This document shows positions 6,372-13,360 of a stretch of DNA of 19,380 nucleotides, piece by piece. The position numbers and the translations under genes are program-made. The first letter of the stretch is position 1. Each line of letters begins with the position of its first letter. The notes under the pieces are model-generated. The model was not told where the DNA came from, ran no database searches, and worked only from the letters and a program-made list of their open reading frames with translations. The DNA lies in assembly GCA_011620465.1 (NCBI GenBank), contig WOZC01000123.1, forward strand, positions 1 through 19,380. Reading direction: 5' to 3'. The stretch comes from Anaerolineaceae bacterium. GTDB lineage: Bacteria; Chloroflexota; Anaerolineae; Anaerolineales; Anaerolineaceae.

Positions 6372-8327
6372 TTAGGCAACGTTGTTCTTGAAAAGCGGTC
6401 TGAAATCATTGACCCAGACAGCCAGGTAATGGCGCACTTTCAAACGGTGCTCATCGTTCGTGAAGACCGCCGGAGAAAGCTCATCGCCAGCAATAAAAAT
6501 TTCCGGAGCCAAACCAAAGCGTTCGCCAACAAAAATGGCGGGTGCCACACGGGGGTCGCATGCCGCAGCCCAGTCATTGGCATCGGTCCATTCCGGCACC
6601 ACCAACGGCACTGCACTGCCTTTCAGGACGTTGTCATAGACATGATCAGCTTCGCGCACCAACGCACCCGTGCAGATCTCCATGGCAGTTTTCTGCAGAG
6701 CGCGGGGCACCAGGACATATTTCGGGTTGACTGCCATTTGAGGTCCAGTGCCATAGAAACCCGCCTCGTTCTTGATAAGCATGGGTTGGGCATAGACCTT
6801 CGCACTCACCTGGTCCCAGTTGGCAGCATTAAGCGCCAGTGTACCCAGGTTGGCATGTCCGCCAATCGTTGTGGCGGGGTCAACATTGAACAGTGCCTCA
6901 CCATCTGCCAAGTTTGGACCAACACCGCTATTGACGGTAAAAATTGCGGCGACCAGGAGTGAGATCTTACGCATTCCCGCTGATGCCAGTTCCCGGGCAT
7001 AGGCGCGCAGTTTGCGGGTCTCATCCCTGTCGATCAACTCGAGTGTCAGGGGAATGTAGCCGCCATATTTCGTGAAACTGGCGATCTCTGGAGAATCCCC
7101 CACCTTCAATTCGGGGTAATTGGCACCCTCAGCGATCACAGGAAGATCGCCAACTGTACCGATCAGTGTTCCGGTGATGTCGTGCAGGCTGTTGAAATGT
7201 TCCTGGACAGTCACATCTTTCCACCAGTCATAACCAGCTTTGCCCAGTTCTTCCCATGTGTTACTGACCAGTTTATTCAGGCTGTTTTTCACCAAACCAC
7301 TGAAATCCGCCGTTGTTGCCAGGCGCGCCCGTTGGGGGAAATAACCACCGTGCAAATCAACGTCTCCAGTGAGGCTGAGATACAGTTCACGGATGCCAGA
7401 AAGTTTGGCGACCGAAGCATTGGTCATATTTCTTTCGCGGGGTGCGCCAAAAAGGTCATCCACTGCCGCCTGGATGCGTTCACCAGGCTCGATCATGCCC
7501 TCAATCCGCGCTGGACCCTTCACAACGTGTGCGGCTTCCAGCTCGCTTAAGAGCGTGTGGGCTTCTCGCAGCGCCTGGGTCAATTCTGCCGGCACGAAAC
7601 TGCGGTTTTGAAATTGTTTGCGAATGTTGTTTTTAAGGCTCTGAGGCAGATTGGTATTGGAAAGGCTGCTTTCCAGCAGGAAAGTGCTCATTTCTTCCCG
7701 CATCTGGTGCATTTCTGACAATTGGGTTTCCAAACTTTTACCTTCATTGGGAAAAGCTTCACCATCACCCACGGGATTCACTTCATTTTCCTCTGTTTGC
7801 ATTGTTTTAGTTGAGATGGGCATTTTCAAATCTCCTTCAAAAATTGGGTTGATTCCGAGTTGGTTGAGCGCTCGCAGAAAAATCCCTCCACGAGCCGGGT
7901 TGTAGACCAGGTCGACAGAGTAGATCCGCAGGATCTTTTCCACCTTCCCAGCTTTACCCTGAAAGAGTACATCAGCCGAGAAGCCTACTTTTACTGCAGC
8001 TTCATCCGATTCTTCCAGAACCTGGCGACCAATATTTTTCAGAACTTCAGCTGATGGTCCGAAAGCACTTAGTTCAGCGCGTACACCCTGGGAGCTTTCA
8101 TCCCAAACAGGTTTACGAAGCACTCCAGCGATATCCCGTACGGAGCGTGCTTTGAGGCTGTGATCCACAAAACAGTTCACACCATCCCAAAGACCCAGCG
8201 ATTCGCGTAAGACCTGGGCGGGAAACTCCCAGCCATTGGCGGCACCCGCTGTGATTGCCAGGATCTCAAAGCGACCGCTATCTATAGGCGAGACCTCCAA
8301 TGCCAGACGCTGTCGTCTTTCAGTCAT
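6372..8327 (-). CDS. Prohead protease / scaffold / major capsid fusion protein
   Basis: 651 residues with AAGGAG five bases before the ATG. Residues 1-160 resemble the Mu-I/S78-type phage prohead serine protease: LWDGVNCFVDHS gives the candidate His56, VKVGFSADV the candidate Ser117, and SVDLVYNPA the Asp139 region. Residues about 190-300 are helical, acidic and coiled-coil-like (SLETQLSEMHQMREEM, ELTQALREAHTLLSELEAA), a plausible built-in scaffold or delta domain. Residues about 300-651 resemble the Mu gpT-type HK97-fold major head protein (VIAEGANYPELKVGD, FTKYGGYIPLTLELIDRDE). The chain would assemble the procapsid and then cut itself. It sits after the portal gene and before the holin-like gene. 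No separate capsid or protease gene is present. Confidence 0.85.
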   Translation of the reverse strand: MTERRQRLALEVSPIDSGRFEILAITAGAANGWEFPAQVLRESLGLWDGVNCFVDHSLKARSVRDIAGVLRKPVWDESSQGVRAELSAFGPSAEVLKNIGRQVLEESDEAAVKVGFSADVLFQGKAGKVEKILRIYSVDLVYNPARGGIFLRALNQLGINPIFEGDLKMPISTKTMQTEENEVNPVGDGEAFPNEGKSLETQLSEMHQMREEMSTFLLESSLSNTNLPQSLKNNIRKQFQNRSFVPAELTQALREAHTLLSELEAAHVVKGPARIEGMIEPGERIQAAVDDLFGAPRERNMTNASVAKLSGIRELYLSLTGDVDLHGGYFPQRARLATTADFSGLVKNSLNKLVSNTWEELGKAGYDWWKDVTVQEHFNSLHDITGTLIGTVGDLPVIAEGANYPELKVGDSPEIASFTKYGGYIPLTLELIDRDETRKLRAYARELASAGMRKISLLVAAIFTVNSGVGPNLADGEALFNVDPATTIGGHANLGTLALNAANWDQVSAKVYAQPMLIKNEAGFYGTGPQMAVNPKYVLVPRALQKTAMEICTGALVREADHVYDNVLKGSAVPLVVPEWTDANDWAAACDPRVAPAIFVGERFGLAPEIFIAGDELSPAVFTNDEHRLKVRHYLAVWVNDFRPLFKNNVA

Positions 8328-8417
8328 AGAACTCCTTCCATTGCTTCTTGATTTCCGCTTCTTTTGAAAACCGTTCTGTCGCCCGCCCCACGCGTGGCAG
8401 CCAGACCGGGGTTTCCT

Positions 8418-9746
8418 TTATTCTGATTTCTTTATGTTTTGATTCTGCGAAGGTTCAGGCAGGCGTTCTCCCATAAAACGGTAGACCAACCTGAGGACTT
8501 CTCTTCCATCGATCAAGTCACGTTCGTACAGGTCGGAAGCAACCTGGGCAACCTGCTGCCCGGCTTCTGCCAGCTCTCGATTGTCACGCGCGCTGACATC
8601 CCCACCCTCCACACGGATCTGCGAATCAGGGTCGACCTGGGAGTCGTAAAAAGAACGTCTTCTTACAACTACGCGCAAGACGTCTTCGAGCAGCGCGCAG
8701 ATAAAACGCTGGCGTTCACTAAAACGACGATAGGTCGGACTGCCGGCTGCCTCTGCTGTGGTTCGGGTGGAGGATTCCGGCTCAGCCAGAAAATGGAGCG
8801 GCAGCCCAACGCCGGCGGCAATCATTTTCTTGATTGCCAGACCATCACTGGAGGCATCCAGCGCTTCCAGTTTCGGTGACATCACGGACCATTCTTCGCT
8901 TTCATCGGTCACCAGCACCGATCCAGGCGCGGGTGGGTTAGCTGTTAATTGCATTTGTCGCACAGATCGCTCCGATTCGCTGCCGAAACGTGCTTTGACC
9001 ACCCAGACAAAGGCATTTCGAAAGCGATTCAACCTGACACGGTCCTCCAGCCAGGCACTGTAGCGTGCCAGCCACTTCAGGATGGGTGTCAAATCGCCCT
9101 CACCCCATTGGGAGCCGCTTGGTCGATTGAGGGCATAATGCAGCACCACCGCTTTGAGCCTGCCCTCAGAATCCAATTGTTCCTTTTGCGGGTCATAACC
9201 CGGATACACAAGCGCTTCCGTCTCCCCCGGCGCGCGTAAATGAAAAGCCAGTTCCTGTTCGATATCGTTTTCGCTCGATTCGATCTGCAGGATGTCAGTG
9301 GACGGCAAAACCCTCAGGTAACTCATCCCGCTCTGATCAGTGGTAAGCAGCAAAAAGAGATTGCCACTCAAGCAAAGCTCATCCGAGAATTCACCTACCC
9401 GGTTATCCATGCGGTTCAGCCTGTGCCCCCAGAACTGGTCAAGAAAACGCTGGTTCGTTGGGTGGGGGCAGGTTGCTTTCAACCCGCCGCCAGTGGCGTA
9501 TTGGGTGGTCAATTCCACGATCCGCCTGGCAAGCGGGTTGAAACGCCAGGCTTCCAGGCTGTCTAGCAGCACTGCCTGGCGGTCATAGGCATCGCGATCG
9601 CGGGGTTGACTGAAATAAGCCTGCGTCCCGATCGTGAAGGTATTGTCCTGTTCTGGCAAGGATAAAGTTGCTCTTGAGCCAGGAACATCCATGGTGTTTT
9701 CCGTCCGTTGAAACAAAGTTTGAAAGCGTTGACGCAGGCTGGTCAT
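8418..9746 (-). CDS. Phage portal protein
   Basis: 442 residues from MTSLRQRFQTLF. A longer frame runs to 10052, but that part lies wholly inside the lysozyme gene; the ATG at 9746 overlaps the lysozyme stop as ATGA and has GAGGTGG upstream. Portal proteins form the dodecameric ring through which the terminase pumps DNA. Portal-like features are the early PLARRIVELTTQYATGGGLK helix, the acidic LPSTDILQIES turn, and the C-terminal IKKMIAAGVGLPLHFLAEPE followed by TTAEAAGSPTYRRFSERQ and a helical tail. Position between packaging and capsid genes agrees. Length is typical. A 90-base gap, containing the palindrome ccacgcgtgg at 8388-8397, separates it from the capsid gene. Confidence 0.82.
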   Translation of the reverse strand: MTSLRQRFQTLFQRTENTMDVPGSRATLSLPEQDNTFTIGTQAYFSQPRDRDAYDRQAVLLDSLEAWRFNPLARRIVELTTQYATGGGLKATCPHPTNQRFLDQFWGHRLNRMDNRVGEFSDELCLSGNLFLLLTTDQSGMSYLRVLPSTDILQIESSENDIEQELAFHLRAPGETEALVYPGYDPQKEQLDSEGRLKAVVLHYALNRPSGSQWGEGDLTPILKWLARYSAWLEDRVRLNRFRNAFVWVVKARFGSESERSVRQMQLTANPPAPGSVLVTDESEEWSVMSPKLEALDASSDGLAIKKMIAAGVGLPLHFLAEPESSTRTTAEAAGSPTYRRFSERQRFICALLEDVLRVVVRRRSFYDSQVDPDSQIRVEGGDVSARDNRELAEAGQQVAQVASDLYERDLIDGREVLRLVYRFMGERLPEPSQNQNIKKSE

Positions 9747-10537
9747 ACCGCCACCTCTTCTTTCAGGGATTGTTTTCGAACGTTCATCGATCCCCGCTCG
9801 CAAGGCATTTGGTCGATCGGGCATTGGGTGATCACAGGTTTTTCTTTGCCAAAATAAGCCCTTAATTGTTCCTGGCTTCCATTCCAGCGGTTGTAGTCCA
9901 TATAGTACCCAACACCACCTATAGCCGGTCCGCGCTGTGCGGTTTGATGGATCAGCCATTGCCGCACTCCCTTGGGAAGCAAAGGCGGACAGGGATATTC
10001 GGGGGTGTAGAGAGGGGTATCCAGGCTGCGGATATATTGCGCCAGCCACCAATCCACCGTTGGTAGGTCTGCAACCTGCAAGTTCTCATTGACCCATAGT
10101 GCCCGGGAATACAAGATAGGGTAGCGACCGGTAGCGTTTTTCAGGTATTCCAAGGAATCGATCACTGTCCTGGTGATTTGCCATTTCGTTTTGCCCTGCG
10201 TTAACTCAACATCCAAAACCAGCCTCAGCGATTCCAAGTCGACATCTTTGAGGATCGCAAGAAAAGCATCCATCTGGCAGGCTGCATCCGCGCTGGGGTA
10301 GAGGACATGGTAGGGAAGGATGCATAGCCCTACCCGCATTGCCTCTGCAAAGTAGCGGGGGAACATGCTATCGCGGTATCCCCATGAGACTCCTGTTCGC
10401 ACGGCAACAAACTGCACTTCAGGATCATGCAACTTGAATTGGTCAAAATCGGGGATGCGCTGTCCGTCCCAACTGGCATTGTGTTGGGAAAGATCGACCC
10501 CGAAGGGATAACCCTGGTTGCGGGTAAAGTAAGTCAT
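9743..10537 (-). CDS. GH25 muramidase (phage endolysin)
   Basis: 264 residues from the ATG at 10537, which overlaps the terminase stop by one base (TGATG) with GGAGG six bases upstream. GH25 enzymes cleave the N-acetylmuramic acid to N-acetylglucosamine bond of peptidoglycan. In this numbering the family landmarks are GVDLSQHN near residue 15, FVAVRTGVSWGYRD near 43-56, ILPYHVLYPSA near 73-83, the catalytic-type DVE at about 109-111, WWLAQY near 163-168, and the closing YYMDYNRWNGS. The catalytic domain fills almost the whole protein; a 33-residue tail with two cysteines follows, with no cell-wall binding repeat and no signal peptide, so release would depend on a holin. Its place between terminase and portal is unusual. 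Confidence 0.92.
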   Translation of the reverse strand: MTYFTRNQGYPFGVDLSQHNASWDGQRIPDFDQFKLHDPEVQFVAVRTGVSWGYRDSMFPRYFAEAMRVGLCILPYHVLYPSADAACQMDAFLAILKDVDLESLRLVLDVELTQGKTKWQITRTVIDSLEYLKNATGRYPILYSRALWVNENLQVADLPTVDWWLAQYIRSLDTPLYTPEYPCPPLLPKGVRQWLIHQTAQRGPAIGGVGYYMDYNRWNGSQEQLRAYFGKEKPVITQCPIDQMPCERGSMNVRKQSLKEEVAV

Positions 10538-12222
10538 CAAAATCCTCCATCCATTTCTTTGAGTGGGTCAATTGCCTGGATGATTTGGGGCGGCAGCGAA
10601 ACATGCCAATCCTGCTCATCCAGGATCGCGGTCATTGCCGCGGAAATAACCAGGTCATCATGCAGCAAACCGCCCAATGGATCGGCTGTGCCTTCCGGAA
10701 CTGACCATTTCAACCAGCGTTCTGGTCCGATGCTGGCTTCGCAGGTAACTGCCTGCAGTTGGCGCTGGAAAAGGGCTTGCAGGCGTTCCTGCTCGGTCAT
10801 CATCTGCCAGGCAAACGGATTCGCCTGACCGGTTTCGCTGTAATTGTTATGTGCCGATTTAAAGTCTTGAAAGCGGCCGGTATCGATCACAGCCAAAAAG
10901 CCCCAGCCAAGTTTCGATTTGACCTGGCGATTGAAAGTTAAGGGGATCACGCGCTCACCCAGCCGGTCGCGTAAAAATGAGCAAACCCCGGCACCAACGC
11001 CGCTACTGTCGACCACCATTTTCTCAACTCCCCAATGCTGCGCCAGGTGGTAAAGTCGCTGATAGAGCGTGCTGTGTTTTTCACCCTGCCACAGGTAGCG
11101 CTGTACCACGTGGTAACGCGGCTTGCCGGGCAATACTTCATCCATCAGGCTGAGATCAAGCTCGAGAACGGTCACGGCTGTGGCATCACGCCTTGGATTT
11201 TCGAGACTATCGTTGGAATCACCAGTAAAACTCCCCTGTCTAACCTGCTCATCTTCACCTGCCAGGTCTACCAACATGGCATAGGTCTTACCGGGTTCCG
11301 GGCTGGTTTTGGCAGGGTGGTTGCCCAGCATCAGGTTAAGGCGGGCGGGGGTGAACAAACCGCTGGCAAAATCGATCTCCTCGCTGAAAAACTGGGAGCG
11401 CACCATGGGGTGAGAGCGCCCCAGCCGTGCTACTTGCTCATCCACAAAATGACCGTAGGCTGGCACTTCAGCACGCACTTGTTCAGCAGTCAGGTGAAAC
11501 ACCCGCCGGATGCCGTCGCGGGCTTCTGCCTGTCGGGCAGCGCGCAGTTCCCGTGCCAAGAGCGTATTGCCCGTCCAGGCAGTGCCCCAAAAGACGCGTG
11601 TTGCATTGGTTGAGGCAGCCATCGGCGAGATTTGCTTGTCATACTTCTCAATACCGATATCCTGCGCTTCGTCCAGTTGGAGCAAGGTCGAGGCGGTCGC
11701 CCCAACAATATTCGAGCCAGGAGCGGCTGAAAGGAAAGTCAGGTGTGCATTCTTAAAGCGATAGTGATTTCCGGCACTCTTGTGCCACTGATCGTGGGTG
11801 AGGTAATTTGTCTGCAGAGCTGTCTCGAGCCTTCGCATCGCGTTCAGGCTTTGCGGCTGGTAGGTTGGTGATAGCTTCACCATCTCCGCACCCTGCCTGC
11901 CCAGCAGTTCCATCAGGTAGACCTCCAGTTGTGCCTGGAGCATGTTTTTCCCGGATTGGCGCGGAAACATCACCACGATGGACAAACCCTGCTGCCGCAG
12001 CACCGATTCGACGATCGTGTTTGCGGCTTCCAGCTGGTAACGCCTCAGTTTGACGCTGCCGAACACCTGGCTGAAATACTCAATTTGACGCAGGTGGCGC
12101 AAAAAATCGATCCTTGTTGGAAAATTCTCTGGCAATTTTTTACGCAGATAGGCGAGCGAGTCGGGATTCTGCGCTGACAGACCCAGCCTTGTGATTTGGG
12201 GTGCAAAAGCAATCTCAGTCAT
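10537..12222 (-). CDS. Phage terminase large subunit
   Basis: 561 residues. This is the ATP-driven DNA packaging motor and nuclease that docks on the portal. The N-terminal ATPase has the Walker A-type FPRQSGKN at 86-93, Walker B LLQLDEAQD at 180-188, and the coupling-type FWGTAWT at 211-217. The C-terminal RNase H-like nuclease shows LVDLAGED around Asp319, MVVDSSGVG around Asp405, and HDDL at 521-524, giving the three acidic positions expected. Full length and intact. The ATG overlaps the upstream small-subunit stop by 8 bases (ATGACTGA) and has AAGGAG seven bases before it, so the two subunits are translationally coupled. Confidence 0.94.
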   Translation of the reverse strand: MTEIAFAPQITRLGLSAQNPDSLAYLRKKLPENFPTRIDFLRHLRQIEYFSQVFGSVKLRRYQLEAANTIVESVLRQQGLSIVVMFPRQSGKNMLQAQLEVYLMELLGRQGAEMVKLSPTYQPQSLNAMRRLETALQTNYLTHDQWHKSAGNHYRFKNAHLTFLSAAPGSNIVGATASTLLQLDEAQDIGIEKYDKQISPMAASTNATRVFWGTAWTGNTLLARELRAARQAEARDGIRRVFHLTAEQVRAEVPAYGHFVDEQVARLGRSHPMVRSQFFSEEIDFASGLFTPARLNLMLGNHPAKTSPEPGKTYAMLVDLAGEDEQVRQGSFTGDSNDSLENPRRDATAVTVLELDLSLMDEVLPGKPRYHVVQRYLWQGEKHSTLYQRLYHLAQHWGVEKMVVDSSGVGAGVCSFLRDRLGERVIPLTFNRQVKSKLGWGFLAVIDTGRFQDFKSAHNNYSETGQANPFAWQMMTEQERLQALFQRQLQAVTCEASIGPERWLKWSVPEGTADPLGGLLHDDLVISAAMTAILDEQDWHVSLPPQIIQAIDPLKEMDGGF

Positions 12223-12703
12223 TCTGTGCTCCTTCTTCTGCTGTCATCTTTTCAACGAAATCACTCATCAGGTCGATCAGATCGTCCATCAACCCTTCAC
12301 TTTGCGGACCTTGTAAAAGCAGCTGTACCCTCATCAGACCAGCGATCCTGCTGCAGGAAAGACCCAGAACATCCAGCACCTTAGCCAGGTCAGTTGGGTA
12401 AGGCTCTCCATCCTTTACTCCCTCAGAGGCTCTGGCGAATGATTTGACTCCCTTGCGCATAAGCGCGATTTCGTCTTCCAAGGTCAGGCGAGCCACTTCA
12501 GAAAGCTGAAGACGTTCTGCCTGGGTCAGGTTGTTTGAGAGTAGGTCATTTTCTTCATAGCGTTGGCTGATGATTTCAAGCCGGTCCGAAAAAGCTTTTT
12601 CGGTTGACTGGTAATGTGGACCTCCACTGCCCACCCTTGGGGAAGGGTGGGCAGGGTCGAGGACCTGCGTGTGAGCTGATAAAGTGGGGTTTTTGTGTCG
12701 CAT
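12215..12703 (-). CDS. Probable terminase small subunit
   Basis: 162 residues, the first gene of the phage operon. The ATG at 12703 has a GAGGAG site nine bases upstream and lies about 20 bases after the putative operator. The first ~35 residues are low-complexity and encoded partly by a perfect hairpin. The remainder is helical: a central LTLEDEIALMRKGVKSF helix, then YPTDLAKVLDVLGLSCSRIAGLMRVQLLL and an acidic C-terminal helix. I see no clear helix-turn-helix motif. The small-subunit call rests on gene order (immediately upstream of and overlapping the large subunit), size and helical make-up. Confidence 0.62.
   Translation of the reverse strand: MRHKNPTLSAHTQVLDPAHPSPRVGSGGPHYQSTEKAFSDRLEIISQRYEENDLLSNNLTQAERLQLSEVARLTLEDEIALMRKGVKSFARASEGVKDGEPYPTDLAKVLDVLGLSCSRIAGLMRVQLLLQGPQSEGLMDDLIDLMSDFVEKMTAEEGAQND
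12627..12654. repeat. Perfect 12-bp hairpin inside the small-terminase gene
   Basis: ctgcccaccctt (12627-12638) and aagggtgggcag (12643-12654) form a perfect stem with a gggg loop, and cctc/gagg can extend it after a small internal loop. It lies about 50 bases inside the coding region and encodes the low-complexity PAHPSPRVGSGG stretch. It resembles an inserted palindrome that kept the reading frame. Confidence 0.65.
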
Positions 12704-12722
12704 ATTACGCTTCTCCTCTGTA

Positions 12723-12767
12723 ATAGAACGTTTGTTCTATTTATTGGCAAGTTTAGCAAATTTTCAA
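12723..12767 (-). promoter_or_regulatory. Phage-operon promoter with LexA-like operator
   Basis: On the minus strand TTGAAA (12762-12767) and AATAAA (12740-12745) are 16 bases apart and make a plausible promoter. The perfect dyad ATAGAAC-GTTT-GTTCTAT on the plus strand (12723-12740) begins at the -10 and covers the expected start of transcription. Its core GAAC-N4-GTTC is the half-site pattern of Gram-positive-type LexA (SOS) boxes. A repressor bound here would block the whole packaging-capsid-lysis operon. The site is seen directly; the identity of the repressor is inferred. Confidence 0.6.
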
Positions 12768-12769
12768 GC

Positions 12770-12805
12770 AAAAGAAAAGGGGTCAAAAGCGGAACTTTTG
12801 ACCCC
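12770..12805 (-). terminator. Intrinsic terminator insulating the phage operon
   Basis: ggggtcaaaag (12779-12789) and cttttgacccc (12795-12805) form a perfect 11-bp stem with a 5-base loop. On the minus strand the stem is followed by TTTTCTTTT (12770-12778), a good T-tract. It lies directly upstream of the phage promoter, so it would stop transcripts arriving from the right. On the plus strand only a broken T-tract follows. Confidence 0.75.
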
Positions 12806-12869
12806 AAATTTTCCCTTTTCGGCACTTTTTGAGCCTATTTTTGTATACCGGCAGAAACTGGCGGTTGCT

Positions 12870-13067
12870 ATGCGCAGAAAAGATTATGAAATGAATGCGG
12901 AATTTGGGTTTGAAGTGATCGACCATTCTGAATTCGGTGTCTTGAGCCTGGTAGATCCAAAGGGCGAGGTTTATTCTGTTCCCCTTTCCATCGCCCGGGA
13001 CGGCAAGCAGCCGCGAATGAGGCTTTATCGATTACCTCGATTTACCGAATTGAAATCGGAGAAATAA
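12870..13067 (+). pseudogene. Truncated Nim/pyridoxamine 5'-phosphate oxidase-like fragment
   Basis: 65 residues from MRRKDYEMNAEFGFEVIDHSEFGV. The first ~48 residues match my knowledge of the N terminus of Nim-type (5-nitroimidazole resistance-like) flavin-binding PNPOx proteins: the MRRKD-E opening, a short helix, then GVLSLVDPKGEVYSVPLSIARDG. The family then continues with a YFH-type strand and about 100 more residues; here the frame instead reads KQPRMRLYRLPRF and stops. No remainder is visible in other frames downstream. The ribosome site is weak. It lies next to the right end of the phage cluster, so it may have been cut during insertion or deletion. The 13068-13360 gap to its right holds a palindromic repeat and no gene. 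Confidence 0.55.
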
Positions 13068-13187
13068 CCGCCAGGCGAAAAAAGTTTGACTCAATGGGCG
13101 AGGAGATGAAGTTCCAGCGGATGGAATGATTCAAGCACCGTTCGTTTTTGCGAGCCATTTCAGCAATCCTATCTCAATCCATCCATC

Positions 13188-13257
13188 ATTGCGAGCCGTT
13201 TTGTCAATTAACCTCAAGGGAACTGCTTTCGTCCTTCTGACAAAACGGCGTGGCAAT
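13188..13257. repeat. REP-like palindromic element (ATTGCGAG...GGCAAT)
   Basis: The left arm at 13188-13206 starts attgcgagcc; the right arm at 13238-13257 ends gtggcaat. gccgttttgtca (13195-13206) and tgacaaaacggc (13238-13249) pair perfectly over 12 bp, and attgc pairs with gcaat beyond a small internal loop. The 31-base centre is unpaired. This end pattern is typical of dispersed intergenic palindromes in many bacterial genomes. A shorter, degenerate piece (ttgcgagccattt...gcaatcc) lies just to the left at 13147-13170. Confidence 0.65.
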
Positions 13258-13360
13258 CTGCCGTAATACCTCTCGATATTATCCGGACTTGTTTGTCTAC
13301 GAAACCCCTTCCAGCGAGGCGTAGTAGATGGATTAAGTGGGTGGACTTTGTAAAGGAACC

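Noticed and set aside
8388..8397. ccacgcgtgg palindrome between portal and capsid genes
   Set aside because: A 10-base GC-rich palindrome is common by chance and no promoter or operator context is seen.
9776..9783. gaacgttc as a third LexA-like site
   Set aside because: The half-sites have no 4-base spacer and it lies inside the lysozyme coding region.
9747..10052. N-terminal extension of the portal frame
   Set aside because: It lies wholly inside the well-supported GH25 gene; the ATG at 9746 has a ribosome site and an ATGA overlap.
12684..12869. Upstream extension of the Nim-like fragment
   Set aside because: It would read through the terminator hairpin, operator and promoter of the phage operon; the family start MRRKD is at 12870.
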